Of a DNA stretch of 13,244 nucleotides, positions 1 to 5,892 are shown one piece after another. The DNA comes from Treponema sp. (GTDB taxonomy: Bacteria > Spirochaetota > Spirochaetia > Treponematales > Treponemataceae): assembly GCA_024691105.1 (NCBI GenBank), contig JAILNY010000012.1:1-13244 (forward strand), given 5' to 3'. A program made the position numbers and the translations under genes. Below the pieces are notes generated by a model. The model was given only the letters and a program-made list of their open reading frames with translations. It ran no database searches and was not told where the DNA came from. Position 1 is the stretch's first letter, and each line of letters begins with the position of its first letter.

Positions 1-116
1 ATCTTCAAATGAGCATCACAGCGCGAGCGTTCTTCTTTAGAACCTTCTGCTTTACCAGCTGCAAAAATCTCAGCGTAAAGAGCAGGCTCTTTAGATTTGA
101 GTTCCTCGATAGTCAT
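1..116 (-). CDS. Nested in-frame start for a separate scaffold protein (Nu3-like), partial
   Basis: Inside the protease gene and in the same frame, Met264 (ATG 116-114) is preceded by GGAGG at 129-125 with an 8-nt spacer, a far better ribosome binding site than the one in front of the full gene. Initiation there would give a protein that starts MTIEELKSKEPALYAEIF and contains only the helical scaffold-like region. Lambda uses the same arrangement, with Nu3 starting in frame inside gene C. The internal start and its binding site are directly visible; the separate product is inferred. Its end lies outside the window. Confidence 0.6.
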   Translation of the reverse strand, partial: MTIEELKSKEPALYAEIFAAGKAEGSKEERSRCDAHLK

Positions 117-905
117 AACGCTATCCTCCGTATTTTTTTGAGCCGGTACCCCGGCATTATTTTCAGGAGCGTTATGACTTTCGCCATGCTCCATTTTCAC
201 AGTTTTATCAAGAGAGGCTGCTAAAATGTTTTTAGCACCTTCCAGCGAAGCTGCAATCGCTTTATAGTCAGCCTCATCCACAATCTTTGTCTCTTTGCGA
301 GTTTTCTCAACGCTCATTTTTGCATTGTTGAATAATGCAGCTTTGTCAATGTCATCAGCGTTAGAACCGCTGGTAATTACTTCGTCAGCAAAACCGGCAT
401 CAACAATCTCAGAACCAAAAAAGAAAGTTTCCTCATCCATCAAAGAATGAATCTCTTTTGCATTTTTTCCAGAAATCTGTTCGTAATACTTAGCCATCAG
501 GTTGTCAATCGAAACGAGTAAACCTGCTTCTTTTTCAAGCTCCAGGTGATTACCCATAACCGTAGACCATGCGTTATGAATCATGTAAACAGCATTGTCT
601 TCAACAAGAATTTTGCTTTCCGGATTTTCAATTTTTGCCGCAAGCGCGATAATAGATGCGCTGGATGCAGCCATTCCCTGAACATAAGTTTCAACAGTTA
701 CCTCTTTATGCTGGCGCATAAAGTTCCTGATAATGTTGAAAATTGAGATACATTCCCATACAGAACCGCCGGGCGAATCAATCACAATTTGAACTTTGTT
801 ATCTTCTTTGTCATAATCATTAAGCTCACGACGCATAAAGTCAGCAGTTATACCGCTTTCCCACCATGAATCGCCTATGCGCTTATTAACCAATATTGAT
901 TTCAT
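1..905 (-). CDS. ClpP-like prohead (head maturation) protease with C-terminal scaffold region, partial at left edge
   Basis: This gene reads from ATG 905 and stays open for 301 codons to the window edge. It is a serine protease of the ClpP/S14 type that phages use to process the prohead. Visible motifs are IDSPGGSV (residues 42-49), QGMAASSAS (76-84, with Ser81 the likely nucleophile) and YMIHNA (107-112, with His110 the likely general base); a later FFFGSEIVDAGFADEV stretch matches the end of the protease fold. From about residue 250 the protein turns hydrophilic and scaffold-like (IEELKSKEPALYAEIF, then GSKEERSR). In lambda-like phages the protease gene follows the portal and carries a nested scaffold gene. 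Here the portal is upstream too, but lysis genes separate the two. There is no Shine-Dalgarno sequence before ATG 905. A strong terminator and a copy of the 16-bp promoter-like element lie immediately upstream, so the gene probably has its own promoter. The family is clear; the true C-terminus is not visible. Confidence 0.93.
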   Translation of the reverse strand, partial: MKSILVNKRIGDSWWESGITADFMRRELNDYDKEDNKVQIVIDSPGGSVWECISIFNIIRNFMRQHKEVTVETYVQGMAASSASIIALAAKIENPESKILVEDNAVYMIHNAWSTVMGNHLELEKEAGLLVSIDNLMAKYYEQISGKNAKEIHSLMDEETFFFGSEIVDAGFADEVITSGSNADDIDKAALFNNAKMSVEKTRKETKIVDEADYKAIAASLEGAKNILAASLDKTVKMEHGESHNAPENNAGVPAQKNTEDSVMTIEELKSKEPALYAEIFAAGKAEGSKEERSRCDAHLK

Positions 906-944
906 AGTGTTATTTTGTACCCATCGCACTGGAAAAACTATCAA
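906..944 (-). promoter_or_regulatory. Putative late promoter upstream of clpP (element copy 1)
   Basis: Read on the minus strand, positions 944-929 are TTGATAGTTTTTCCAG, followed by 23 nt and then the clpP ATG at 905. An AT-rich box, TACAAAATAA, covers roughly 919-910 and would place a transcription start at or near the ATG. The same 16-mer at the same distance occurs before two other genes. It sits directly after the 961-980 terminator, so transcription has to restart here if clpP is to be expressed. That it is a promoter is an inference from repetition, position and spacing. Confidence 0.6.
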
Positions 945-951
945 CAAAAAT

Positions 952-980
952 AAAAAAAAAGTCCGGCATTTCTGCCGGAC
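952..980 (-). terminator. Intrinsic terminator after the portal-lysis operon
   Basis: The perfect 8-bp stem GTCCGGCA / TGCCGGAC with a 4-nt loop (961-980) is followed on the minus strand by nine T residues (960-952). It lies between the stop of the 1009-1203 gene and the promoter-like element for clpP, so it separates the lysis transcript from the protease transcript. The stem is GC-rich and the T-tract uninterrupted, a textbook intrinsic terminator on the minus strand only. Confidence 0.92.
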
Positions 981-1008
981 TTCCTCCCACTTAAAGGCTT
1001 TCTCCCAC

Positions 1009-1203
1009 TTATAAAGCCCTTAATCGCTCATACAAATTACCAAGAGCGTTTCCAATATGATTAACACATTTTTCACTCAAACCGCCCCTGTTATTCATCA
1101 TAACCTCAGAATAAAGCTCCAGATGATACACAATATCATCAATCTTTTCCCTGATTTCAAAAGGAACTTCTTCCTCAGCTGGTAATTTTTTTTCGTCTGC
1201 CAT
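1009..1203 (-). CDS. Small acidic protein of unknown function at the end of the lysis operon
   Basis: This is a 64-aa protein starting MADEKKLPAEEE. I choose ATG 1203 because AGGAG lies 7 nt upstream; a longer reading from 1230 would overlap the preceding gene and has no binding site. The N-terminus is acidic and disordered-looking, and the rest (IREKIDDIVYHLELYSEV then GNALGNLYERLRAL) looks like two helices. There is no membrane segment or recognised motif. It is the last gene of the operon that starts with gpW, directly before a strong terminator. The first residues (MADE) match the putative holin's first four, which is probably coincidence. I do not recognise the family. Confidence 0.75.
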   Translation of the reverse strand: MADEKKLPAEEEVPFEIREKIDDIVYHLELYSEVMMNNRGGLSEKCVNHIGNALGNLYERLRAL

Positions 1204-1219
1204 AATAAAACTCCTAATT

Positions 1220-1543
1220 TTATTTTTCATCGAAGTTTTTCAAAAAGTACAGATTACACATTGCATGATCCAGATGACTTTTTCCACTCTCCGGATCTAC
1301 CTTTTCCCCGCTCTGCCATGCCGTTAAATGTCGCATTAAGGCAGCAAAATATCTGTTCTTACCGTCAGGAACTTTCTTCCAGTTATCACGCGCATATTTC
1401 TCCGCACCAAATGTAAGAACTTCGACACAGCCTGTTAATGCTTTCAGGTCCAGAAGCGACCAGTCCGGCTTGCCTTTATCCGCCTTAACTCCGCATCCAG
1501 AATGAATGTCTTCCATCAGGCTTAAATCTATTTTATCACTCAT
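1220..1543 (-). CDS. dATP/dGTP diphosphohydrolase-like protein (DUF5664, MazG-related)
   Basis: The 107-aa protein matches the N-terminal domain family of phage dATP/dGTP diphosphohydrolases (DUF5664). It shows GVKADKGKPDWSLLDL near residues 18-33, VEVLTFGAEKYARDNW near 41-56, then RYFAALMRHLTAWQSGE, DPESGKSHLDHAMCNLYFL to the end. These conserved acidic and His residues suit a metal-dependent nucleotide pyrophosphohydrolase, which would adjust the dNTP pool in the cytoplasm. ATG 1543 follows the endolysin stop by one base; GAGG is present but about 14 nt upstream, so translation is probably coupled to the endolysin gene. Its placement among lysis genes is unusual for a nucleotide enzyme. The family call is good; the exact substrate is not shown by sequence. 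Confidence 0.85.
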   Translation of the reverse strand: MSDKIDLSLMEDIHSGCGVKADKGKPDWSLLDLKALTGCVEVLTFGAEKYARDNWKKVPDGKNRYFAALMRHLTAWQSGEKVDPESGKSHLDHAMCNLYFLKNFDEK

Positions 1544-1544
1544 T

Positions 1545-1952
1545 TTATTTTTTGAACCTCAAAAAACCTAAACAATTCTCTAAGCTCCGAACCTTGAATT
1601 TCACACCATCCTGCTTAAATCCGTCCTGTTCCGCCACCAGAATAGAACAGCCATCTACAACACCCATAACTATAGCAACATGACCATATTTATTTTTATC
1701 AGTAGGACCCCACACGGCCACATCACCAACGCAAGGATTTATATATACTTTCTCAAAATATTTTTTCTCCAGAGGCATTTTTTCATAGTTCAAAAATAGA
1801 TCTTTTGCACCTTCCACGCCTCCTGTATGCGGAATCCTATAGTAATCCTGACATAACTGTCGAAACAAATCAGTGCATTGTGGACCAAATCTCTTATCAT
1901 AATCACATTTTTTACCAATCCATTCATTTAAAAATTCATCAATCGTCTGCAT
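1545..1952 (-). CDS. CHAP-domain endolysin (peptidoglycan hydrolase)
   Basis: The whole 135-aa protein is one CHAP amidase/endopeptidase domain. The Cys nucleophile is in FGPQCTDLFRQ (Cys26), the His in YGHVAIVMG (His91) and a Glu follows in VAEQDGF (Glu108). NPCVGDVAVWGP just before the His motif is the typical CHAP loop. It lacks a signal peptide and any cell-wall-binding domain, so it would need the holin to reach the peptidoglycan, and it is short for a phage lysin. The ATG overlaps the o-spanin stop by one base (TAATG) and GAGGAG lies 11 nt upstream. Order and function make it the murein-cutting part of the lysis cassette (holin, spanins, endolysin). Confidence 0.92.
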   Translation of the reverse strand: MQTIDEFLNEWIGKKCDYDKRFGPQCTDLFRQLCQDYYRIPHTGGVEGAKDLFLNYEKMPLEKKYFEKVYINPCVGDVAVWGPTDKNKYGHVAIVMGVVDGCSILVAEQDGFKQDGVKFKVRSLENCLGFLRFKK

Positions 1953-2245
1953 TATTCTTTAGTCTCCTCATAAAGTTGCTTTGTAAGCTCGTAAGCCTTT
2001 TTTGTCGCCTTATAATCAGCCTTAAAATCTTTCAGCTGATTATAATATTCAATCGACATCAAAACCTTATCGTCTTTTTCTACATATTCCACATCGTCAT
2101 CGCCGGGTTTTGGAAAAACCGGCCACACTACTTCTGGAAGTACATATACAATTTTAGTCGTCGTCGCGCAGGCTGTCAGTGATAGCGTCAAACCTATCAC
2201 GGCCACTAAGCCCATCAGTTTTATGCTTTTCTTTTTCAGCTTCAT
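1952..2245 (-). CDS. o-spanin (Rz1-like outer-membrane lipoprotein)
   Basis: The 97-aa lipoprotein starts at ATG 2245, which has AGAGG 6 nt upstream; a longer reading from 2284 has no such site. It has a basic start (MKLKKKSIKL), a hydrophobic stretch and the lipobox LTAC, so signal peptidase II would cut before Cys26; the next residue is Ala, which does not block outer-membrane sorting. A Pro-containing segment follows (LPEVVWPVFPKPGDDD), then a helical region. The first 92 nt overlap the end of the i-spanin gene in another frame, as in lambda Rz/Rz1. With the i-spanin it would form the periplasm-spanning complex that fuses inner and outer membrane at the last step of lysis. This gene implies a diderm host. 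Confidence 0.88.
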   Translation of the reverse strand: MKLKKKSIKLMGLVAVIGLTLSLTACATTTKIVYVLPEVVWPVFPKPGDDDVEYVEKDDKVLMSIEYYNQLKDFKADYKATKKAYELTKQLYEETKE

Positions 2246-2426
2246 CAAACACCTCTTTTTTAATGCGAGCTTCATTCTGAGCAAGTTCTACCTGATAACG
2301 CAGCCGCTCAGCCCTCTCATGTTCATCCTTGTATTTCTGAACGTTTTTTCTCCATGCCTTAAAAAGTAGAAATACCGCCAGAAGAAGAACAATAATCGCA
2401 ATGCACAAAATTAAAATAGTTTTCAC
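2154..2426 (-). CDS. i-spanin (Rz-like inner-membrane spanin subunit)
   Basis: The 90-aa protein has one N-terminal membrane segment (about residues 3-24, ILILCIAIIVLLLAVFLLF) followed by a charged coiled-coil region (about 25-80) rich in Lys, Glu and Ala, the usual i-spanin build. The start is GTG 2426, supported by GAGGAGGG 6 nt upstream and a 4-nt overlap (GTGA) with the putative holin's stop. Its 3' end overlaps the o-spanin gene. The membrane segment would sit in the inner membrane and the coiled coil would reach through the periplasm to the lipoprotein partner. The call rests on topology and gene overlap, as spanins share little sequence. Confidence 0.87.
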   Translation of the reverse strand: MKTILILCIAIIVLLLAVFLLFKAWRKNVQKYKDEHERAERLRYQVELAQNEARIKKEVFDEAEKEKHKTDGLSGRDRFDAITDSLRDDD

Positions 2427-2719
2427 TGTAAGCCCTCCTCGTTTTCATGCCTTGTACTCAACGCATCACTTATCGCAAAAGCTGCTTTCTGACCAAAATT
2501 AACACCAAGATACGCCGCAGAAATCCAGAAGAAATCTTTTAATACCGCGCTGAATAAATCCACAGATTTATCAATTGCAGTTGTAATGTTTCTGATACAG
2601 CAGATTAAGACTATAACACCCACAATCAGCGTTATAATCAGCCATACCAGCCAAACAAGAAATTTCCGGCTCTGCATTTTTGAACTTTTTTCTGTCTCTG
2701 TCTTTTCCTCGTCTGCCAT
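2423..2719 (-). CDS. Putative holin (two-TM protein)
   Basis: The 98-aa protein has an acidic and basic N-terminus (MADEEKTETEKSSKMQSRK), then one strong membrane helix (about 20-42) and a second, less hydrophobic one (about 57-76, including FFWISAAYLGVNFG), and a charged tail. ATG 2719 is chosen because AAGAGG lies 5 nt upstream; a GTG six bases earlier would fall inside that binding site. It is followed by overlapping spanin genes and the endolysin, so a role as the pore that releases the endolysin fits best. The preceding gene (2729-3121) also has a membrane helix and could be the holin or a partner, so the assignment between the two is not certain. Confidence 0.72.
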   Translation of the reverse strand: MADEEKTETEKSSKMQSRKFLVWLVWLIITLIVGVIVLICCIRNITTAIDKSVDLFSAVLKDFFWISAAYLGVNFGQKAAFAISDALSTRHENEEGLQ

Positions 2720-2728
2720 ATACACCTC

Positions 2729-3121
2729 TTATTGATGAGTAAAATAACTAATCAAACCGTTTACCGCCGAAGTAACGACGATAGTCAAAACGATTGCCCC
2801 GATTTTTTTCCATGCGGCAAGTGCATTTTCGCCGCTTTTTTTTTCCAGTCTGTCAATTCTTTCCCGGATAGCATCATCACTCTTAATGCTTTTGGATATG
2901 CTTCTATCCAGCTTATCTTCCAGCTTATCCGAGTTATTCTTTATGGCCTTTATGTTTTCAGCCATAATTGGAATGTTTTTGAGGATTTCTTCATGCTGAT
3001 CTACTTTTTTTTCAATACTTTCAATTTTTGTGTTCATTTCAGTCATCTGCACAGCTGTACTCTTTGACAGTTCAAACATCTGGAGCATCAGCTCTTTATT
3101 TGTTAATCCATCAGAACCCAT
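2729..3121 (-). CDS. XhlA-like coiled-coil protein with C-terminal membrane anchor (holin accessory)
   Basis: The 130-aa protein has a long predicted coiled coil (about residues 25-100, heptad-like IESIEKKVDQHEEILKNI and later RIDRLEKKSGEN) and one C-terminal membrane helix (about 105-126, AAWKKIGAIVLTIVVTSAVNGLI). This is the layout of XhlA/hemolysin-type proteins encoded beside phage holins. ATG 3121 has GGAGG 6 nt upstream, and the gene follows the portal stop by 14 nt. It could help or restrain the holin, or be a tail-anchored holin itself. The topology is clear; the function is inferred from the neighbours. Confidence 0.72.
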   Translation of the reverse strand: MGSDGLTNKELMLQMFELSKSTAVQMTEMNTKIESIEKKVDQHEEILKNIPIMAENIKAIKNNSDKLEDKLDRSISKSIKSDDAIRERIDRLEKKSGENALAAWKKIGAIVLTIVVTSAVNGLISYFTHQ

Positions 3122-3135
3122 AATGCACCTCCGTC

Positions 3136-4800
3136 TTACTCTTCGTTATTTTCATCGTCAGAATCATTATCATTGTCATCATTCTGATTTTTTGCCAGAC
3201 CGTCTCCGTCCATACTGTAAGCAGGTTCTCCGTTATTGTTTTCAAGAATATGAGGATTAAAGCCAAGCTGGTGAGCGTAATTGATTTCTCGTTTAAGCTG
3301 GGCTGCAACTTTTCTGAATGACTTGCCGTTAATTCGGCGGCATTCATCGTCAAATGTCGTAAGACCATTATCCAGCGCATCATTCGCAGCCTTAACATCT
3401 TTAGTTCTTTCAACGCTAGGGCGTGCAATTCCGCTCCAGGTACAGCTGAGCCATGCAGCTTTAATCTGCCATAATTTTGGATCAATAAACGCCGGAATAA
3501 ATCCAGGAAGCGCAAGCATTCCGCTTAAAACCGCCTGAATAACAAACTCCTCGTAAATAATCTGGCAGAAGTCTTTTGCATTTTTGAAATTACGATATTT
3601 CAAATAAACCTCAAACTCATTATTAGCCTGACGGCTTGCAGAATAGCTTGATGTAAACTTTAATTTTGCAATTTCCGGAGGAATTTCAAGCGACCAGCAT
3701 ATAGCGTCAATAATCGCAGCTTCAAAAACAGAAAAATTAACATTCGGGCGATTCGTCTGATAACTTACAACCTCTTCGCCTGGAGCAAGATCATCAAATA
3801 CCGTTCCCGGCTGCATCAGCTGAATAGGCTGGTGTCCTTTTGGTGAAACCTCAGAACCGATTCCTGTTTTTATATCGTCTTTTTTAAGCCGCTCCAAACC
3901 CATAGTCGGACGAGTTCCAAATGGAGTGTCAGGAGATTTTTTGACCGTAAACGCAATCAAAGCGTTAATTACAGCGGCGCGAAGCTCTGCATCCTTGTAT
4001 TTATCAACATCAGAAAGCATTGAAAGCACATTGGCCAGAAGCGGCTCGCCGCGCACTTTGTCGCTCATTTTCTCTGAGCCGTAAACCATCCAGCTTATCT
4101 GTCTGCCTGATTTCTCACCCTTTACAGGAATACGTTCAGATTTCAAAACGCCGTTTTCCGTAGTCTGCACAAAATAAGCAACATGACGGTTGTATTTATC
4201 AAGCTCAACGCCATGAATAATTCTGTTACCATCTTTACAGGTATAATCCGCAGGAGTTCTGATATAATTTCCGTTAATCCATTGCCACATCGGAAGCCCA
4301 TTCGTATGATTAACGCGTGCAACAATAATACCATCGCCACACAAAAGAGCCTCACGCCTTACAAGCTCCTGGAACTCGCCAAAAGTCAATTCCTTGCCAT
4401 AATCAAAAAGCTCATAATTATTTGCATAAAGTGAAAATTGAGAAGTGATTAAATCGCCGTACTTAACAGCAAGATCAGACCGTTCAAGATCATCCATTCC
4501 CGGCCACAAAATATCTTCATTCGGGCTGCTGTTTGCAGCCAGTCCGGTAAAAATCTCATTGCGTAAAATGCGGCGCAAAATACCGCGTGCATAAGGCGAA
4601 TCAGTCCAAAGTTCCTGAGATTTCTGTCTCAACATCCAGTAATCAATCGAATTAAAAACCTTAACTAAACTAAGAGAACCGCGGAATTTTTCTCCGTTCC
4701 ATACAGAATTACCAGCCAGAGCCTCTACAACCATGCGCTGATATTTATTGTGAATCTCAGCTTCCCATTTCTTTCTCGATTTAAAATTAAAAATACCCAT
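3136..4800 (-). CDS. Phage portal protein, lambda gpB family
   Basis: This 554-aa protein is the portal, the dodecameric ring at the head vertex through which DNA enters and leaves and to which the terminase docks. Its length is close to lambda gpB (533 aa). The N-terminal third shows the family pattern YWMLRQKSQELWTDSPYARGILRRILRNEIFTG (written here as separate landmarks: RQKSQELW, DSPYARGILRR, NEIFTG). MWQWINGNYIRTP and FSVFEAAIIDAICWSLEIPPE with FTSSYSASRQA further on are also typical. The C-terminus is a highly acidic Asp/Asn/Glu tail. The ATG directly follows the gpW stop (TAAATG), with only a weak GGGG nearby, so translation is likely coupled. Upstream is the gpW-like connector; downstream, where lambda has the protease gene, a lysis cassette follows. 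Confidence 0.95.
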   Translation of the reverse strand: MGIFNFKSRKKWEAEIHNKYQRMVVEALAGNSVWNGEKFRGSLSLVKVFNSIDYWMLRQKSQELWTDSPYARGILRRILRNEIFTGLAANSSPNEDILWPGMDDLERSDLAVKYGDLITSQFSLYANNYELFDYGKELTFGEFQELVRREALLCGDGIIVARVNHTNGLPMWQWINGNYIRTPADYTCKDGNRIIHGVELDKYNRHVAYFVQTTENGVLKSERIPVKGEKSGRQISWMVYGSEKMSDKVRGEPLLANVLSMLSDVDKYKDAELRAAVINALIAFTVKKSPDTPFGTRPTMGLERLKKDDIKTGIGSEVSPKGHQPIQLMQPGTVFDDLAPGEEVVSYQTNRPNVNFSVFEAAIIDAICWSLEIPPEIAKLKFTSSYSASRQANNEFEVYLKYRNFKNAKDFCQIIYEEFVIQAVLSGMLALPGFIPAFIDPKLWQIKAAWLSCTWSGIARPSVERTKDVKAANDALDNGLTTFDDECRRINGKSFRKVAAQLKREINYAHQLGFNPHILENNNGEPAYSMDGDGLAKNQNDDNDNDSDDENNEE

Positions 4801-5100
4801 TTAGAACCCCGGACAAATCTGAGGACATCTACTGCCCCCATTTTTCAAACGCGCTTCCAGCGTCGCTATTTCACCTAAGAGCTTTTCGCGCCTCATATAA
4901 AGATTACTTAAATCAGCACGGCTCACAGTCTGCTTATCCTGACCGGTATCAATCGTATAAGACTGAATGTTTCCGTTTTTATTAAAAGCTGTTATAGCTT
5001 TTTCAATTTCGTACAAAAGAATTTTGGCATTCGTTAATTCATCTTGCCAGAAAGTCTGAGAATCCTCATTTACAACAGGACTTTTATCGTCGATAATCAT
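4801..5100 (-). CDS. gpW-like head-tail joining protein
   Basis: The 99-aa protein lies directly before the portal, where lambda has gene W. The region YTIDTGQDKQTVSRADLSNL (about residues 47-66) followed by RREKLLGEIATLEARLKNG resembles the beta-hairpin and helix of gpW-type connectors found in many lambda-like heads. The N-terminal part is a longer helical extension than in lambda gpW (68 aa). A role in closing the filled head and preparing it for the tail fits. ATG 5100 has no Shine-Dalgarno sequence; the 16-bp promoter-like element ends 24 nt upstream. The gene is certain; the gpW assignment rests on position and a short motif. Confidence 0.72.
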   Translation of the reverse strand: MIIDDKSPVVNEDSQTFWQDELTNAKILLYEIEKAITAFNKNGNIQSYTIDTGQDKQTVSRADLSNLYMRREKLLGEIATLEARLKNGGSRCPQICPGF

Positions 5101-5140
5101 ACAGTCTATTATTAACCTGAAAAACTGGAAAAACTATCAA
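5101..5140 (-). promoter_or_regulatory. Putative late promoter upstream of gpW and portal (element copy 2)
   Basis: On the minus strand, TTGATAGTTTTTCCAG spans 5140-5125, then 24 nt to the ATG at 5100. The box TAATAATAG lies at about 5114-5106, so a transcription start would fall at or next to the ATG. The match to copy 1 extends to 23 bases in a row (5146-5124 against 950-928). Promoter activity is inferred. Confidence 0.6.
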
Positions 5141-5163
5141 CAAAAACTTGATAGTTTTTCCAG
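5125..5163. repeat. Perfect 16-bp inverted repeat between divergent genes
   Basis: The left arm CTGGAAAAACTATCAA (5125-5140), the 7-nt centre CAAAAAC and the right arm TTGATAGTTTTTCCAG (5148-5163) pair without mismatch. Each arm is a copy of the promoter-like element, one facing gpW and one facing the plus-strand gene, and each ends 24 nt from its ATG. Neither side is followed by a T-tract, so it is not an intrinsic terminator. A DNA-level role (binding of a shared activator, repressor or sigma factor) fits best. Confidence 0.8.
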
Positions 5164-5187
5164 GAAAACCGCCGCCATAATAAAGCC
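5148..5187 (+). promoter_or_regulatory. Putative late promoter for the plus-strand gene (element copy 3)
   Basis: TTGATAGTTTTTCCAG at 5148-5163 is followed by 24 nt and the ATG at 5188. CATAATAAA lies at about 5176-5184, leaving 6 nt between CATAAT and the ATG. There is no Shine-Dalgarno sequence. Orientation and spacing match the copies before gpW and clpP. Confidence 0.6.
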
Positions 5188-5889
5188 ATGTATTCCGGCT
5201 ATAAGATGGTCATAGATGACCCCTCAAAGTTTCATTTACTCACAGAAGATATGCAGAAAACCATGTTAAAAGCAGCGGCCGCAACCGTAAACGTTCAGGC
5301 AGCACTTACACGCAAAAACGCAATTGAAAATCTGCATAATGAATTTATCCTCAGAAACACTTTCACAGAAAAGTCAGTAGCATTCGACCGCGCGCCGGAA
5401 GATGTAACCAGCTTCAATCAGATAGAAAGTCATGTAGGCGCAAGAGATCGTGCATCCTTTCTGGAAAGACAGGAATCCGGCGGCGCACATAAACCAACAA
5501 ACGGCGGCCGGCTGTCAATTCCTACAACCGAGGCACGCGCCGGCAGCAGAAAAAACACCGTAGAAAAATCGCTCTACCGCGCAAAAGTTAATAAAAAGAT
5601 TATTAAATACAACCCATACCACAAAGGCACTGGAAAATCCGCGCTTGTATCAGCCGCAGAAGTTGCCTATGAGCAAAAGAAATTTCTCAAATACAATAAA
5701 AACATATACCGCGTAACCAGCTTTACCAAGTCCGGCGACAATATCAAGTTTAATCTCCAGATGATCTATTTCCGCGGTAAATCAGAAACGCAGACAAAAG
5801 CTACCCACTGGCTCACCCAGGCAGCACAAAAGCCCGCCCAGGATGCACAAGCAATTTTTAATTCTCAAATGAACAAGCTCGATAAATAA
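5188..5889 (+). CDS. Phage structural-type protein, possibly minor tail/neck (gpZ-like), only plus-strand gene
   Basis: The 233-aa protein is the only real plus-strand gene. Its N-terminal half has an Ala-rich helix then TRKNAIENLHNEFILRNTF (about 41-59), and the centre has FLERQESGGAHKPTNGG (about 91-107) with RLSIPTTEARAGSR after it, ending in a helical region with WLTQAAQKPAQDAQ. This order (helix, LRN..F, basic loop, terminal helix) loosely recalls minor tail protein Z and related neck or tail-completion proteins; I cannot prove it. ATG 5188 is favoured over the Met at 5206 because of its 24-nt distance from the promoter-like element. It lies between the packaging and portal operons, converges on the terminase operon, and shares its terminator. 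It probably belongs to the virion-assembly set because it shares the element with gpW and clpP. Confidence 0.85.
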   Translation: MYSGYKMVIDDPSKFHLLTEDMQKTMLKAAAATVNVQAALTRKNAIENLHNEFILRNTFTEKSVAFDRAPEDVTSFNQIESHVGARDRASFLERQESGGAHKPTNGGRLSIPTTEARAGSRKNTVEKSLYRAKVNKKIIKYNPYHKGTGKSALVSAAEVAYEQKKFLKYNKNIYRVTSFTKSGDNIKFNLQMIYFRGKSETQTKATHWLTQAAQKPAQDAQAIFNSQMNKLDK

Positions 5890-5892
5890 AAA

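Noticed and set aside
546..746. Short plus-strand open frame opposite the ClpP-like protease
   Set aside because: The minus strand encodes the protease motifs across the same bases; the plus-strand frame has no binding site and no recognisable features.
910..924. A four-codon frame (ATG GGT ACA AAA TAA) just before clpP as a leader minigene
   Set aside because: If the promoter reading is right, it lies at or upstream of the transcript start and would not be translated; nothing else supports it.
5125..5163. The palindrome as an intrinsic terminator
   Set aside because: No T-tract follows on either side, genes diverge from it, and each arm recurs as a copy of an element upstream of clpP where only one arm is present.
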